Shown in pieces: positions 56,910 through 64,000 of a stretch of DNA of 64,000 bases. Numbering within the stretch: the first letter of the stretch is position 1; the number at the start of each line of letters is the position of its first letter. The DNA is from [Empedobacter] haloabium (GTDB lineage Bacteria; Pseudomonadota; Gammaproteobacteria; Burkholderiales; Burkholderiaceae_D). The translations under genes were made by a program, and so were the position numbers. Location of the stretch: NCBI GenBank assembly GCA_008011715.2, contig CP136508.1, positions 5,704,001 through 5,768,000 on the forward strand, in the 5' to 3' direction. The notes beneath the pieces are model-generated. The model saw only the letters and a program-made list of their open reading frames with translations, searched no databases and was not told where the DNA came from.

Positions 56910-57353
56910 TCAGTTTTCCCAGGAGCCGATGTCGGCGTCGTCGCCGGTGCCGCCGGGCTGGCCGTCGGCGCCCAGCGAGAACACGTCCACTTCACCCTTC
57001 ACGCCCGGCGACAGGAACTGGTATGGGTTGCCCCATGGGTCCTTCGGCATTTTTTCCAGGTAGCCGCCCTCTTTCCAGCCGGTGGCCGGCGGGCCGCCGG
57101 TAGGACGCGTGATCAGGGCTTGCAGGCCTTGTTCCGTGCTCGGGTAGCGGGTGTTGTCGAGCTTGTAGAGCTTCAGGGCCTGCATGATGGTCGCGATGTC
57201 GACCTTGGCGGCGGCGATCTTCGATTCGCCGGTGCGCGAGAGCAGCTTGGGCACGACCAGCGCGGCCAGCACGCCCATGATGACCACCACGACCATGATT
57301 TCGATCAGCGTGAAGCCGCGCGCGCGGCGCATCCGTTGTGAGACGTTTTGCAT
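56910..57353 (-). CDS. gspG: Type II secretion major pseudopilin GspG
   Basis: 147 aa. ATG 57353 opens MQNVSQRMRRARG|FTLIEIMVVVVIMGVLAAL, with Gly-Phe cleavage site and Glu+5. The C-terminal part has GYLEKMPKDPWGNPYQFLSPG and the Asp-rich GTGDDADIGSWEN calcium-site region. It is the main subunit of the pseudopilus and the first gene of the gsp operon. No prepilin peptidase (GspO) gene is in this window, so PilD-type enzymes elsewhere must process these five pseudopilins. Confidence 0.96.
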   Translation of the reverse strand: MQNVSQRMRRARGFTLIEIMVVVVIMGVLAALVVPKLLSRTGESKIAAAKVDIATIMQALKLYKLDNTRYPSTEQGLQALITRPTGGPPATGWKEGGYLEKMPKDPWGNPYQFLSPGVKGEVDVFSLGADGQPGGTGDDADIGSWEN

Positions 57354-57443
57354 AGGGACTTGACTGATGGTTAGCTTGAAAACAAGAGTGCAGCAGTATA
57401 GACCGGAAATATAACAGGGCGGTGAAAAACTGTAACCCGCAGG

Positions 57444-57496
57444 GGGGACAGGCTCCGATCTGCGGGTCGAAGACCCGCAGATCGGAGCCTGTCCCC
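57444..57496. repeat. 53-nt perfect palindrome, 25-3-25 class
   Basis: The left arm 57444-57468 begins GGGGACAGGCTCC and ends GCGGGTC, loop GAA, right arm 57472-57496. All 25 positions pair. AACCC before and GGGTT after extend the symmetry. It lies in the gspG leader side of the 223-nt region between gspG and moeB, only 32 nt from the next copy. Confidence 0.93.
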
Positions 57497-57528
57497 TTGG
57501 GTTTGCGGCGGCGCATACGTAGACCCCT

Positions 57529-57581
57529 GGTGACAGGCACCTGTTTACGAGTCTCCGACTCGTAAACAGGTGCCTGTCACC
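57529..57581. repeat. 53-nt perfect palindrome overlapping the moeB stop
   Basis: The left arm 57529-57553 begins GGTGACAGGCACC and ends ACGAGTC, loop TCC, right arm 57557-57581. All 25 positions pair. The last five bases contain the TGA stop codon of the moeB-like gene (57577-57579, minus strand). Confidence 0.93.
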
Positions 57582-58350
57582 GTGGGTTCCCGGCGGCGCA
57601 CACGGGGCAAGCGTCGTTGCGCCCCACCCCGATGCTGGTCCACTCCATGCGCAAGCCATCGAGCAGCAGCAAGCGGCCGGCGAGAGATTCGCCGATGCCC
57701 ATCACCAGCTTCAGCGCCTCGGCCGCCTGCATGGCGCCGACGATGCCGACCAGCGGCGCGAACACCCCCATCGTGGCGCAGGCCACGTCCTCGAACGGCT
57801 GGTCTTCCGGGAACAGGCAGGAGTAGCACGGCAGCGTGCCGCCGCGCGGATCGAACACGCTGACCTGGCCATCGAAGCGGATCACGGCGCCGGACACCAG
57901 CGGCACGCGCTGCGCCACGCAGGCGCGGTTGACGGCGTGGCGGGTGGCGAAATTATCGGTGCAGTCCAGCACCACGTCGGCTTCGGCGACGAGCTGCGCC
58001 AGGCGCGCCGCGTCGGCCCGTTCGGCCAGCGCGACCACTGTCACTTCCGGATTGATGGCGGCGATGGCCTCGCGCGCCGATTCGGCCTTGTTGCGGCCCA
58101 CCCGTGCCAGCGTGTGGGCGATCTGGCGCTGCAGGTTCGTCACGTCCACCGTGTCGTGATCGACGATGGTGAGCCGGCCCACGCCCGCCGTGGCCAGGTA
58201 CAGCGCGGCCGGGGAGCCCAGGCCGCCGGCGCCGATCACCAGCACGCGCGCCGCGCACAGCTTCTGCTGGCCCTCGATGCCGATTTCGTCCAGCAGGATG
58301 TGGCGCGAGTAGCGCAGCAACTGCGCGTCGCCAAGATCGACCGCGCTCAT
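57577..58350 (-). CDS. moeB: HesA/MoeB/ThiF-family adenylyltransferase
   Basis: 257 aa. E1-like fold with the ATP-binding GAGGLGSPAALYLATAGVG near residue 42, the RQ-x-x-H segment (NLQRQIAHT), the catalytic-type Asp in DCTDNF, and two zinc pairs CYSC and CPVC. It adenylates the C-terminal Gly-Gly of a small sulfur carrier (MoaD or ThiS). Which carrier cannot be told; moeB and thiF are the two options. The start overlaps the ctpA stop. Confidence 0.88.
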   Translation of the reverse strand: MSAVDLGDAQLLRYSRHILLDEIGIEGQQKLCAARVLVIGAGGLGSPAALYLATAGVGRLTIVDHDTVDVTNLQRQIAHTLARVGRNKAESAREAIAAINPEVTVVALAERADAARLAQLVAEADVVLDCTDNFATRHAVNRACVAQRVPLVSGAVIRFDGQVSVFDPRGGTLPCYSCLFPEDQPFEDVACATMGVFAPLVGIVGAMQAAEALKLVMGIGESLAGRLLLLDGLRMEWTSIGVGRNDACPVCAAGNPR

Positions 58351-59837
58351 TTGGTCTTCGACACCGGCGCTTTCTTGTCCTCCGGCTTGACGCCGGACTT
58401 CGCCTCGGTCTTGCCGACGATTTCCTCGGCGCGCTTTTCCCCTTCCGGCTCGGCGCGCGCCACCTTCACGGGCAGGCCCTTGAAGTGGTTCAGCGCCTGG
58501 GCCAGCTGGAAGTCGTTCTTGCTGCCGAATTCGACCGGCTTCTGCTTCTTCGCCAGCGCCAGCACGCGCAGCTCTTCTTCCAGCTCGTCGTGACGCGCCG
58601 GTTTCGCCTCGGCTTCGTCGCCGTTCGACAGGTGCTTGACGAGATCCGCTTCACGCAGGCGCAGGCTGTTCAGGCCATCGCCTTCGGCTGTCTCGTCCAC
58701 CGCCACGTCCGGCACGATGCCCTTGGCCTGGATCGCGCGGCCCTTCGGCGTGTAGTAGCGCGCCGTGGTCAGCTTGATGGCCGTTTCCGGCGTCAGCTGG
58801 CGCAAGGTCTGCACCGAGCCCTTGCCGAACGTCTGGCTGCCCATCACCGTGGCGCGCTTGTAGTCCTGCAGCGCGCCGGCGACGATCTCGGAGGCCGACG
58901 CGGAGCCGGCGTTGACGAGCACCACCAACGGCACCGTCTTCAGCGCGGCCGGCAGCTTGGCCAGCGGATCGGCGACATTGCGCCCGCCCAGGTAGTCGTC
59001 CGGCCGGGCGTAGAACGTGTGCTTGGAGTCGGCCAGCTGGCCGTCGGTCGAGACGATCACGGAATCCTTCGGCAGGAAGGCGGCGGAGACGCCGATGGCG
59101 CCCGGTACCACGCCGCCCGGGTCGTTGCGCAGGTCCAGCACGATGCCCTTGATGTCCGGGTTCTGCGCGTACAGCGACGACAGCTTCTTCGCCATCTCGT
59201 CCACCGTCGGCTCCTGGAACTGGGCGATGCGCAGCCACACGTAGCCCGGCTCGATCAGCTTGGCCTTGACGCTCTGCACGCGGATTTCCTCGCGCACGAT
59301 GGGCACGATCATGGGCTTGTCCTCGCCCTTGCGCGACACCGTCAGCACGACCTTGGTGCGCGGCTCGCCGCGCATCTTCTTGATCGAATCGTCCAGCGTC
59401 ATGCCCTTCAGCGGCACGCCGTCCAGCCGGGTGATCAGGTCGCCCGATTTCAAACCGGCCTTGTAGGCGGGCGAATCCTCGATCGGCGACACCACCTTCA
59501 CATAGCCGTCCTCCATCGCCACCTCGATGCCGATGCCGACGAACTTGCCCTGCACCGACTCGCGCATCTCGCGGAAGGCCTTCTTGTCGAGATAGACGGA
59601 GTGCGGGTCGAGCGACGCCACCATGCCGGCGATCGCGTCCTGCACCAGCTTCCTGTCATCCACGCTTTCCACGTAGTCGGTCTTGATCAGGCCGAACACG
59701 TCGGCCAGCTGGCGCAGTTCCTCCAGCGGCAGCGGCGCGTCGGCGCGCTGCGCGGCGGCGGAAAACTGGAAGGAGGCGGCGACACCGGCCACCATGCCAA
59801 GGCCAATCAGGCCGATACTCTTGACGTTAATGCCCAT
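58347..59837 (-). CDS. C-terminal processing peptidase (S41A, CtpA/Prc-like)
   Basis: 496 aa. Signal/anchor segment near the start (IGLIGLGMVAGVAASF), N-terminal helical region, a PDZ domain (about 90-175; GIEVAMEDGYVKVVSPIED, GLKSGDLITRLDG) and the S41 core. The catalytic Ser is in AGSASASEI and the Lys in SQTFGKGSVQ. The C-terminal tail (about 420-496) is Lys/Glu-rich. It degrades or trims periplasmic proteins. envC and gpmA lie just upstream, a conserved trio in this group. Confidence 0.95.
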   Translation of the reverse strand: MGINVKSIGLIGLGMVAGVAASFQFSAAAQRADAPLPLEELRQLADVFGLIKTDYVESVDDRKLVQDAIAGMVASLDPHSVYLDKKAFREMRESVQGKFVGIGIEVAMEDGYVKVVSPIEDSPAYKAGLKSGDLITRLDGVPLKGMTLDDSIKKMRGEPRTKVVLTVSRKGEDKPMIVPIVREEIRVQSVKAKLIEPGYVWLRIAQFQEPTVDEMAKKLSSLYAQNPDIKGIVLDLRNDPGGVVPGAIGVSAAFLPKDSVIVSTDGQLADSKHTFYARPDDYLGGRNVADPLAKLPAALKTVPLVVLVNAGSASASEIVAGALQDYKRATVMGSQTFGKGSVQTLRQLTPETAIKLTTARYYTPKGRAIQAKGIVPDVAVDETAEGDGLNSLRLREADLVKHLSNGDEAEAKPARHDELEEELRVLALAKKQKPVEFGSKNDFQLAQALNHFKGLPVKVARAEPEGEKRAEEIVGKTEAKSGVKPEDKKAPVSKTK

Positions 59838-59870
59838 ATTTTTTCCGCTGTGCGCCGTTTCTTCAGGAGG

Positions 59871-61352
59871 CTAGAACTTCACCCATCCGGCCGGATCGAA
59901 AGCCCGGCCCTGGTGGCGCAACTCAAAGTATAAACCCGATTCTTCGTTACCGCCGCTGTTTCCGGCCGCCGCGATGACGTCGCCGGCCTTCACCACGTCG
60001 CCCGCGCGGCGCAGCAGCGACTGGTTGTTCCCGTAGATACTCATGTACTGGCTGCCGTGATCGACGATGATCAGGTTGCCGAAGCCGCGCAGCCAGTCGG
60101 CGAACACGACGCGCCCGCCCGCCACCGCATGCACCTCGGTGCCTTCGCCGGCCAGGATGAACACGCCCTTCCAGCTGGGGCCATCGCCCCGTTTGCTGCC
60201 GAATTTGGCGGCGATGCGGCCCGACAGCGGCGCGCGCATCTGCCCTTTCAGGCTGGCGAATGCGCCGGGCGGCGCGGCGGGCGCCAGCGCCACGTCCGCC
60301 GGTTTCGCGGCGCCTTCGTCGCGCGGCTCCGGTTTCACGGGTTCCCGTTGCGCCACCTGGGGCTTCGGTTCCGGCTTGACCGCTTCCGGCTTCTGCGCCA
60401 CGCGCGGCTCCTGCGCCGGGGGCGTCTTGCCACGGTTTTCCCGCGCCAGGCGTTCGCGCTCGGCGCGCGCCTTGGCCTGCGCCAGCCGCTCTTCCTCGGC
60501 CTTGGCCTTGGCGCGCGCTTCCGCCTCGGCCTTGGCTTTCGCCCGCGCGGCCGCCAGCAGCTCCTTGCGTTTCGCTTCGGCGGCCGCGGCGCGGGCCTGT
60601 TCCTCGATCAGTTTATTCAGGCGGTCGACCAGGGCGCCCATGCGCTGCTCGTCGCGTTCGACCTTGCCCACTTCCTGGCGCTGGCTGACCAGCTTTTGCG
60701 ACAGGCTGGCCACCAGCGCGGCGTGTTTCGCCTTCTGCTGTTCCAGTACCAGTTTCTGCTGGCGCTCTTCCGCCGCGATTTCTTCCAGCTCGTCGCGCGC
60801 GTTCTGGGCCTCGGCCTGGTTGGCCTCGACGGCGGCCAGGTTGGCGCGCAGCGATTCGATCAGGCGCGCCTGCGCCTGCGACACGTACGACATCAATTGC
60901 AGGTCACGGTTGATGCGGTTCGGGTTGTCGCCCGACAGCAGCAGCTTGATGCGATCCTCGTTGCCGGCCACGTACTGCTCGCGCAGCAGCTTGGCCAGCT
61001 GGCGCTTCTGCTCCGCGATGGTGGCGGCCAGCCGTTCGCGCTGCGTGGCCAGCTCGCCGATGCGGGCGTTGGTCTGCGCCTGCTCGTCGGCCAGCTCGCG
61101 CAGCTGCCGGTTGGCCTGCGAGATCGCTTCCTCGGACTCGGCCAGCGTGTCGGCCGCTTCCTCTTTGGCGCTCTCGGTCTGGCCGATGTCGCGCTTCAAG
61201 GCATTGAGCTTTTGCTGCAGGGCGGCGCGCTGCGCTTCGGCGGCGGCCTTTTGCTTGCTGCGTTCCGTGGGTTTTGCATGGACGCCGGCGCACAGCGCCA
61301 GCGCCAGCGCCGCGGCGAGCCAGGCGCCGCGGCGGGGAGAGTGACCTGCCAT
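59871..61352 (-). CDS. envC: Murein hydrolase activator EnvC-like protein (degenerate M23/LytM)
   Basis: 493 aa. Signal peptide (AWLAAALALALCAGVHA), then two long coiled-coil regions (about 30-290), a Pro/Glu-rich spacer, and a C-terminal LytM fold (about 385-493). The zinc-binding His residues are largely missing: GEGTEVHAVAGG and GLYFELRHQG lack the first ligand and the H-x-H. This is as in E. coli EnvC, which activates amidases and does not itself cut peptidoglycan. Role: cell separation at division. Confidence 0.92.
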   Translation of the reverse strand: MAGHSPRRGAWLAAALALALCAGVHAKPTERSKQKAAAEAQRAALQQKLNALKRDIGQTESAKEEAADTLAESEEAISQANRQLRELADEQAQTNARIGELATQRERLAATIAEQKRQLAKLLREQYVAGNEDRIKLLLSGDNPNRINRDLQLMSYVSQAQARLIESLRANLAAVEANQAEAQNARDELEEIAAEERQQKLVLEQQKAKHAALVASLSQKLVSQRQEVGKVERDEQRMGALVDRLNKLIEEQARAAAAEAKRKELLAAARAKAKAEAEARAKAKAEEERLAQAKARAERERLARENRGKTPPAQEPRVAQKPEAVKPEPKPQVAQREPVKPEPRDEGAAKPADVALAPAAPPGAFASLKGQMRAPLSGRIAAKFGSKRGDGPSWKGVFILAGEGTEVHAVAGGRVVFADWLRGFGNLIIVDHGSQYMSIYGNNQSLLRRAGDVVKAGDVIAAAGNSGGNEESGLYFELRHQGRAFDPAGWVKF

Positions 61353-61360
61353 CGAGTTCT

Positions 61361-62107
61361 TTACTTAGCCTTGCCCTGGTTGGCCACCGCTGCTTGCGCC
61401 GCGGCGATCGCGTCGGCATCGCCCAGGTAGTAGTGGCGGATCGGCTTCAGGTCGGCATCCAGTTCGTACACCAGCGGCTGGCCGTTCGGGATGTTCAGGC
61501 CGACAATTTCCTCGTCGCTGATACCGTCCAGCATCTTGATCAGCGCGCGCAGGCTGTTGCCGTGGGCGGAAATCAGGATCTTCTTGCCGGCCTTGATGGC
61601 GGGGGCGATCTCTTCGTCCCAGGCCGGCATCACGCGCGCCACGGTGTCCTTCAGGCATTCGGTCAGCGGGATCTGCTCTTTCGCCAGGCCGGCGTAGCGC
61701 GGGTCGTTGAACGAGGTGCGGTCGTCGCCCGCTTCCAGCGCCGGCGGCGGCGTGTCGTAGCTGCGGCGCCAGACCAGCACTTGCGCGTCGCCGTACTTGG
61801 CGGCGGTCTCGCCCTTGTCCAGGCCCTGCAGCGCGCCGTAGTGACGCTCGTTCAGGCGCCAGTCGTGCTTGATCGGCAGGTACATCAGGTCCATCTCGTC
61901 GAGCGTCAGCCACAGCGTGCGGATCGCGCGCTTGAGCACCGACGTATAGGCCAGGTCGAACTGATAGCCTTCGCGCTTGAGCACCTCGCCGGCCGCACGG
62001 GCTTCGTTGATGCCTTTTTCCGTCAGGTCCACATCGGTCCAGCCGGTGAAACGGTTTTCGAGATTCCAGGTGGACTCGCCATGACGCATGAATACGATTT
62101 TGTACAT
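61361..62107 (-). CDS. gpmA: 2,3-bisphosphoglycerate-dependent phosphoglycerate mutase
   Basis: 248 aa, standard length for dPGM. The catalytic phospho-His is in [10 protein letters not shown]; the second His is in [31 protein letters not shown] and [13 protein letters not shown] are conserved blocks. It interconverts 3- and 2-phosphoglycerate in glycolysis. It is divergent from the rhodanese gene. Confidence 0.97.
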   Translation of the reverse strand: MYKIVFMRHGESTWNLENRFTGWTDVDLTEKGINEARAAGEVLKREGYQFDLAYTSVLKRAIRTLWLTLDEMDLMYLPIKHDWRLNERHYGALQGLDKGETAAKYGDAQVLVWRRSYDTPPPALEAGDDRTSFNDPRYAGLAKEQIPLTECLKDTVARVMPAWDEEIAPAIKAGKKILISAHGNSLRALIKMLDGISDEEIVGLNIPNGQPLVYELDADLKPIRHYYLGDADAIAAAQAAVANQGKAK

Positions 62108-62199
62108 AGGGCTATCAGTTCAGAGGTTAGAAATCGGTGGACACAATCTTGCCTGTCAGCCAGAAAAATAGGGCTGGGGCTGCGAAACGGCATCTATTT

Positions 62200-62205
62200 T
62201 ATAAT
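62200..62205 (+). promoter_or_regulatory. -10 box of the rhodanese-grxC operon
   Basis: A perfect TATAAT 31 nt before the GTG start. No good -35 match is visible at 17 nt, so an activator or extended contacts may be needed. An ATG at 62204 overlaps this box and is therefore an unlikely start. Confidence 0.6.
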
Positions 62206-62236
62206 GCGCGGATTCAGTTCAACCATTGGAAGCACA

Positions 62237-62638
62237 GTGAAATTCATTCTCGACCATATCTTTCTCGTTGGCATCGCCGTGTTGTCCGGTGGCGCCCTGC
62301 TCTGGCCGGCGCTGACGCAACGGGGCAAAAAGGCCACCCCGCTGGAAGTCACGCAGTTGATAAATCGCGGCAAGGCCACCATTGTGGACGTACGTGACGC
62401 CGATGCGTACGCCGCCGGTCACCTGCGCGACGCCCGCAACATCCCGCTGAAGGACCTGAAGGGACGCACCGGCGAGCTGGACAAACTGAAGAACAAGACG
62501 GCCGTGGTCGTCTGCCAAAAAGGGACGCGGGCCTATGGCGCCGCCAAGGTTCTGGAACAGGCTGGTTTCACGGATGTCGTCGTCCTGGACGGTGGCATCG
62601 ATGCGTGGCAGGCCCAGGGTCTGCCGACCACCAAATAA
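62237..62638 (+). CDS. Rhodanese-like domain protein, membrane-anchored
   Basis: 133 aa from GTG 62237 (VKFILDHIFLVG...), chosen because GGAAG lies 4 nt upstream and the upstream ATG overlaps the promoter. One N-terminal membrane helix (IFLVGIAVLSGGALLWPAL) precedes a single rhodanese domain with the catalytic Cys in VVVCQKGTRA and DGGIDAWQAQGLP at the end. Sulfurtransferase or redox role. It is followed by grxC (16-nt gap) and secB, a common betaproteobacterial order. Confidence 0.92.
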   Translation: MKFILDHIFLVGIAVLSGGALLWPALTQRGKKATPLEVTQLINRGKATIVDVRDADAYAAGHLRDARNIPLKDLKGRTGELDKLKNKTAVVVCQKGTRAYGAAKVLEQAGFTDVVVLDGGIDAWQAQGLPTTK

Positions 62639-62654
62639 CGCGAGGAGAATTGCC

Positions 62655-62915
62655 ATGACCGCCAACGTCACCATGTATACCACCGCCGTCTGCCCGTACT
62701 GCATCCGCGCCGAGCGCCTGCTGGAAAGCAAGGGCATCAAGAACGTCAACAAGATCCGCGTCGACCTCGATCCGGCCCAGCGCCAGGTCATGATGGAAAA
62801 GACCGGCCGCCGCACCGTGCCGCAGATCTACGTGGGCGATACCCACGTGGGCGGCTTCGACGACCTGTACGCGCTGGACCAGCAAGGCCGCCTGGACCCG
62901 TTGTTGCAGGGCTGA
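62655..62915 (+). CDS. grxC: Glutaredoxin 3
   Basis: 86 aa with GAGGAG 8-9 nt upstream. The CPYC active site lies at about residues 13-16, and TVPQIYVGDTHVGGFDDL holds the cis-Pro and glutathione-binding GG. A dithiol glutaredoxin that reduces disulfides and glutathione mixed disulfides. Co-transcribed with the rhodanese gene. Confidence 0.97.
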   Translation: MTANVTMYTTAVCPYCIRAERLLESKGIKNVNKIRVDLDPAQRQVMMEKTGRRTVPQIYVGDTHVGGFDDLYALDQQGRLDPLLQG

Positions 62916-63002
62916 CGCGCCCGGATTGATGTGGCGTCAACGCGGGGCTAAAAAAGGGTCGCAAACATATTTCTTTTGCTACAATTGCCTCGCGTTTGAT
63001 TC

Positions 63003-63018
63003 GGGCTGTCCGCAGCCC
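63003..63018 (+). promoter_or_regulatory. Small hairpin in the secB leader
   Basis: GGGCTG-TCCG-CAGCCC, 47 nt before the secB ATG. A TACAAT -10 candidate lies just upstream at about 62979-62984. It may simply be a leader structure. Confidence 0.3.
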
Positions 63019-63064
63019 AGGCCAAGCACCATCAATCTTTGTCCAAATTCACTGAAAGCGTTCC

Positions 63065-63556
63065 ATGTCCGACGAAAATCAGCAACCAGTATTCCAAATC
63101 CAACGCGTCTACCTGAAAGACATGTCGCTGGAACAGCCGAACTCCCCGGCCATCTTCCTGGAACAGGAAGCGCCATCGATCGAAGTCGCCCTGGACGTGG
63201 GCGCCGCACCGCTGGCTGATGGCATCTTCGAATCGACCGTGACGATCACCGTGACCGCCAAGGTCAAGGACAAGGTCGCTTTCCTGGTCGAAGGCAAGCA
63301 AGCCGGCATCTTCGAAGCCCGCAACATCCCGAACGAGCAACTGGACCCGCTGCTGGGCATCGGCTGCCCGAACATCGTGTACCCGTACCTGCGCGCCAAC
63401 ATCGCCGACCTGATCACCCGTGCCGGCTTCCCGCCCGTGCACCTGGCCGAGATCAACTTCGAGGTGTTCTACCAGCAGCGCCTGCAAGCCCTGGCCGAAC
63501 AGCAAGCCGCGGCCGGCGGTTCGACCCCAGCCGAAGGCACCACCACCGTCCAGTAA
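63065..63556 (+). CDS. secB: Protein-export chaperone SecB
   Basis: 163 aa. Typical Sec[20 protein letters not shown] at the start, [20 protein letters not shown] block ([20 protein letters not shown]) and [20 protein letters not shown]. It keeps preproteins unfolded and delivers them to SecA. The C-terminal tail is Ala/Gln-rich. In related genomes gpsA usually follows. Confidence 0.97.
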   Translation: MSDENQQPVFQIQRVYLKDMSLEQPNSPAIFLEQEAPSIEVALDVGAAPLADGIFESTVTITVTAKVKDKVAFLVEGKQAGIFEARNIPNEQLDPLLGIGCPNIVYPYLRANIADLITRAGFPPVHLAEINFEVFYQQRLQALAEQQAAAGGSTPAEGTTTVQ

Positions 63557-63602
63557 TTTCTACCGGACGCACCCGGGACCGCGGCCTGCCGTGGCTCCCC
63601 AC

Positions 63603-63631
63603 ATCAAAGGCCCGCGTGGCCTTTGATCATT
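63603..63631 (+). terminator. Terminator-like hairpin after secB
   Basis: ATCAAAGGCC and GGCCTTTGAT form a perfect 10-bp stem with the loop CGCGT, followed by CATTTT. The T-run is short, so termination may be partial before the SH3-domain gene. Confidence 0.65.
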
Positions 63632-63651
63632 TTGGACGAAAGTTTTTTGCA

Positions 63652-64000
63652 ATGACTGTTACCCGTTTGATAATCGGGGCTGTGCTGACGCTGGCCGCCG
63701 GTGCCGGCTGCGCGGCCGATTTCAAGACGGTCGGTGCGGCCCCCGCCGTGCTGTATGACGCGCCCTCCACCAAGGGGCACAAGCTGTTCATCGTGCCGCG
63801 CGGCGCGCCGCTGGAGATCGTGCTGGCCTATGGCGAGTGGGTCAAGGTGCGCGACGTCAGCGGCGACACGGCCTGGACCCCGCTGCGCGGCCTGTCGGCC
63901 AAGCGCAATGTCGTGATCCGCGCCGCCAACACCAAGGTGCGCAGCGCCGAGGACGAAACTTCCACCGTCGTTTTCATCGCCGACAAAGGCGTACTGCTGG
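63652..64000 (+). CDS. SH3-domain periplasmic protein (3' partial)
   Basis: 116 codons are visible; the gene runs off the window end. The signal peptide is RLIIGAVLTLAAGAGCAA; the Cys could be a lipobox (AAGAGC is imperfect). A bacterial SH3 domain follows, with APAVLYDAPSTKGHKLFIV, LEIVLAYGEWVKVRDVSGD and WTPLRGLS. Proteins of this type sit between secB and gpsA in betaproteobacteria. Role probably in cell-wall binding or envelope assembly, but unproven. Confidence 0.85.
   Translation, partial: MTVTRLIIGAVLTLAAGAGCAADFKTVGAAPAVLYDAPSTKGHKLFIVPRGAPLEIVLAYGEWVKVRDVSGDTAWTPLRGLSAKRNVVIRAANTKVRSAEDETSTVVFIADKGVLL

Noticed and set aside
62204..62638. ATG 62204 as start of the rhodanese gene
   Set aside because: It overlaps a perfect TATAAT -10 box, so it would lie upstream of the transcription start. 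GTG 62237 has a ribosome site and matches the family N-terminus.

Overview
The window is about 64 kb of GC-rich DNA densely packed with genes, from the chromosome of a betaproteobacterium, most likely an Oxalobacteraceae member of the Massilia/Pseudoduganella/Duganella group. This is inferred from gene orders (rhodanese-grxC-secB, ctpA-envC-gpmA, hslVU, DUF484-xerC), an SAH riboswitch before ahcY, a Burkholderiales-type porin, an HslV starting MEQFHG, and many short intergenic palindromes. There is no rRNA, tRNA, CRISPR array, prophage or intact insertion sequence. The only mobile trace is a transposase C-terminal remnant.

Layout. 0-4 kb: cyclic-di-GMP signalling and chemotaxis (a GGDEF/EAL protein cut by the window edge, a receiver-DUF3369-HD-GYP protein, a CheW). 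4-8.3 kb: a J-domain membrane protein, a MidA-type methyltransferase, then pteridine reductase, dihydroneopterin aldolase and ttcA. 8.3-17.3 kb: surface and peptidase genes (M14 peptidase, large M48 membrane protease, TonB-dependent receptor, S41 lipoprotein) with the IS remnant. 17.3-22.8 kb: aromatic amino acid catabolism (fused 2-oxoacid ferredoxin oxidoreductase, 4-hydroxyphenylpyruvate dioxygenase, a divergent Lrp-type regulator). 22.8-24.1 kb: a candidate two-gene RiPP cassette, with a 76-residue precursor-like peptide and an MvdC/MvdD-like ATP-grasp ligase. 24.3-29.7 kb: GNAT, cca, GST, soluble lytic transglycosylase and 5-formyl-THF cyclo-ligase. 29.9-33.9 kb: the one-carbon/activated-methyl module metF, a small membrane protein, ahcY (with SAH riboswitch) and metK. 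34.1-41 kb: two lipid A acyltransferases, dapF, a Sel1 protein, a porin, DUF484 and xerC. 41.1-46.3 kb: a COG0523 metallochaperone, a cysteine-poor DksA, a STAS-like duplicated protein, hslVU and a small basic protein. 46.4-57.4 kb: a complete type II secretion operon on the minus strand (gspG-H-I-J-K-L-M-N-D-E-F-C). 57.6-64 kb: moeB-like, ctpA, envC, gpmA, then rhodanese, grxC, secB and the start of an SH3-domain protein.

The methyl-cycle genes form a functional unit: MetK makes SAM, AhcY removes SAH (sensed by the riboswitch), and MetF supplies methyl groups for homocysteine remethylation. Hpd and the oxidoreductase both act on aromatic 2-oxoacids. The Gsp genes overlap almost throughout, which implies translational coupling.

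Two things stand out beyond ordinary annotation. First, the precursor-plus-ATP-grasp pair at 22846-24083 looks like an uncharacterised graspetide-type peptide system. Second, a dispersed family of intergenic palindromes recurs at least 12 times. Its main class has 25-nt arms and a 3-nt loop. The arm sequence differs between copies, yet most copies remain perfectly self-complementary.
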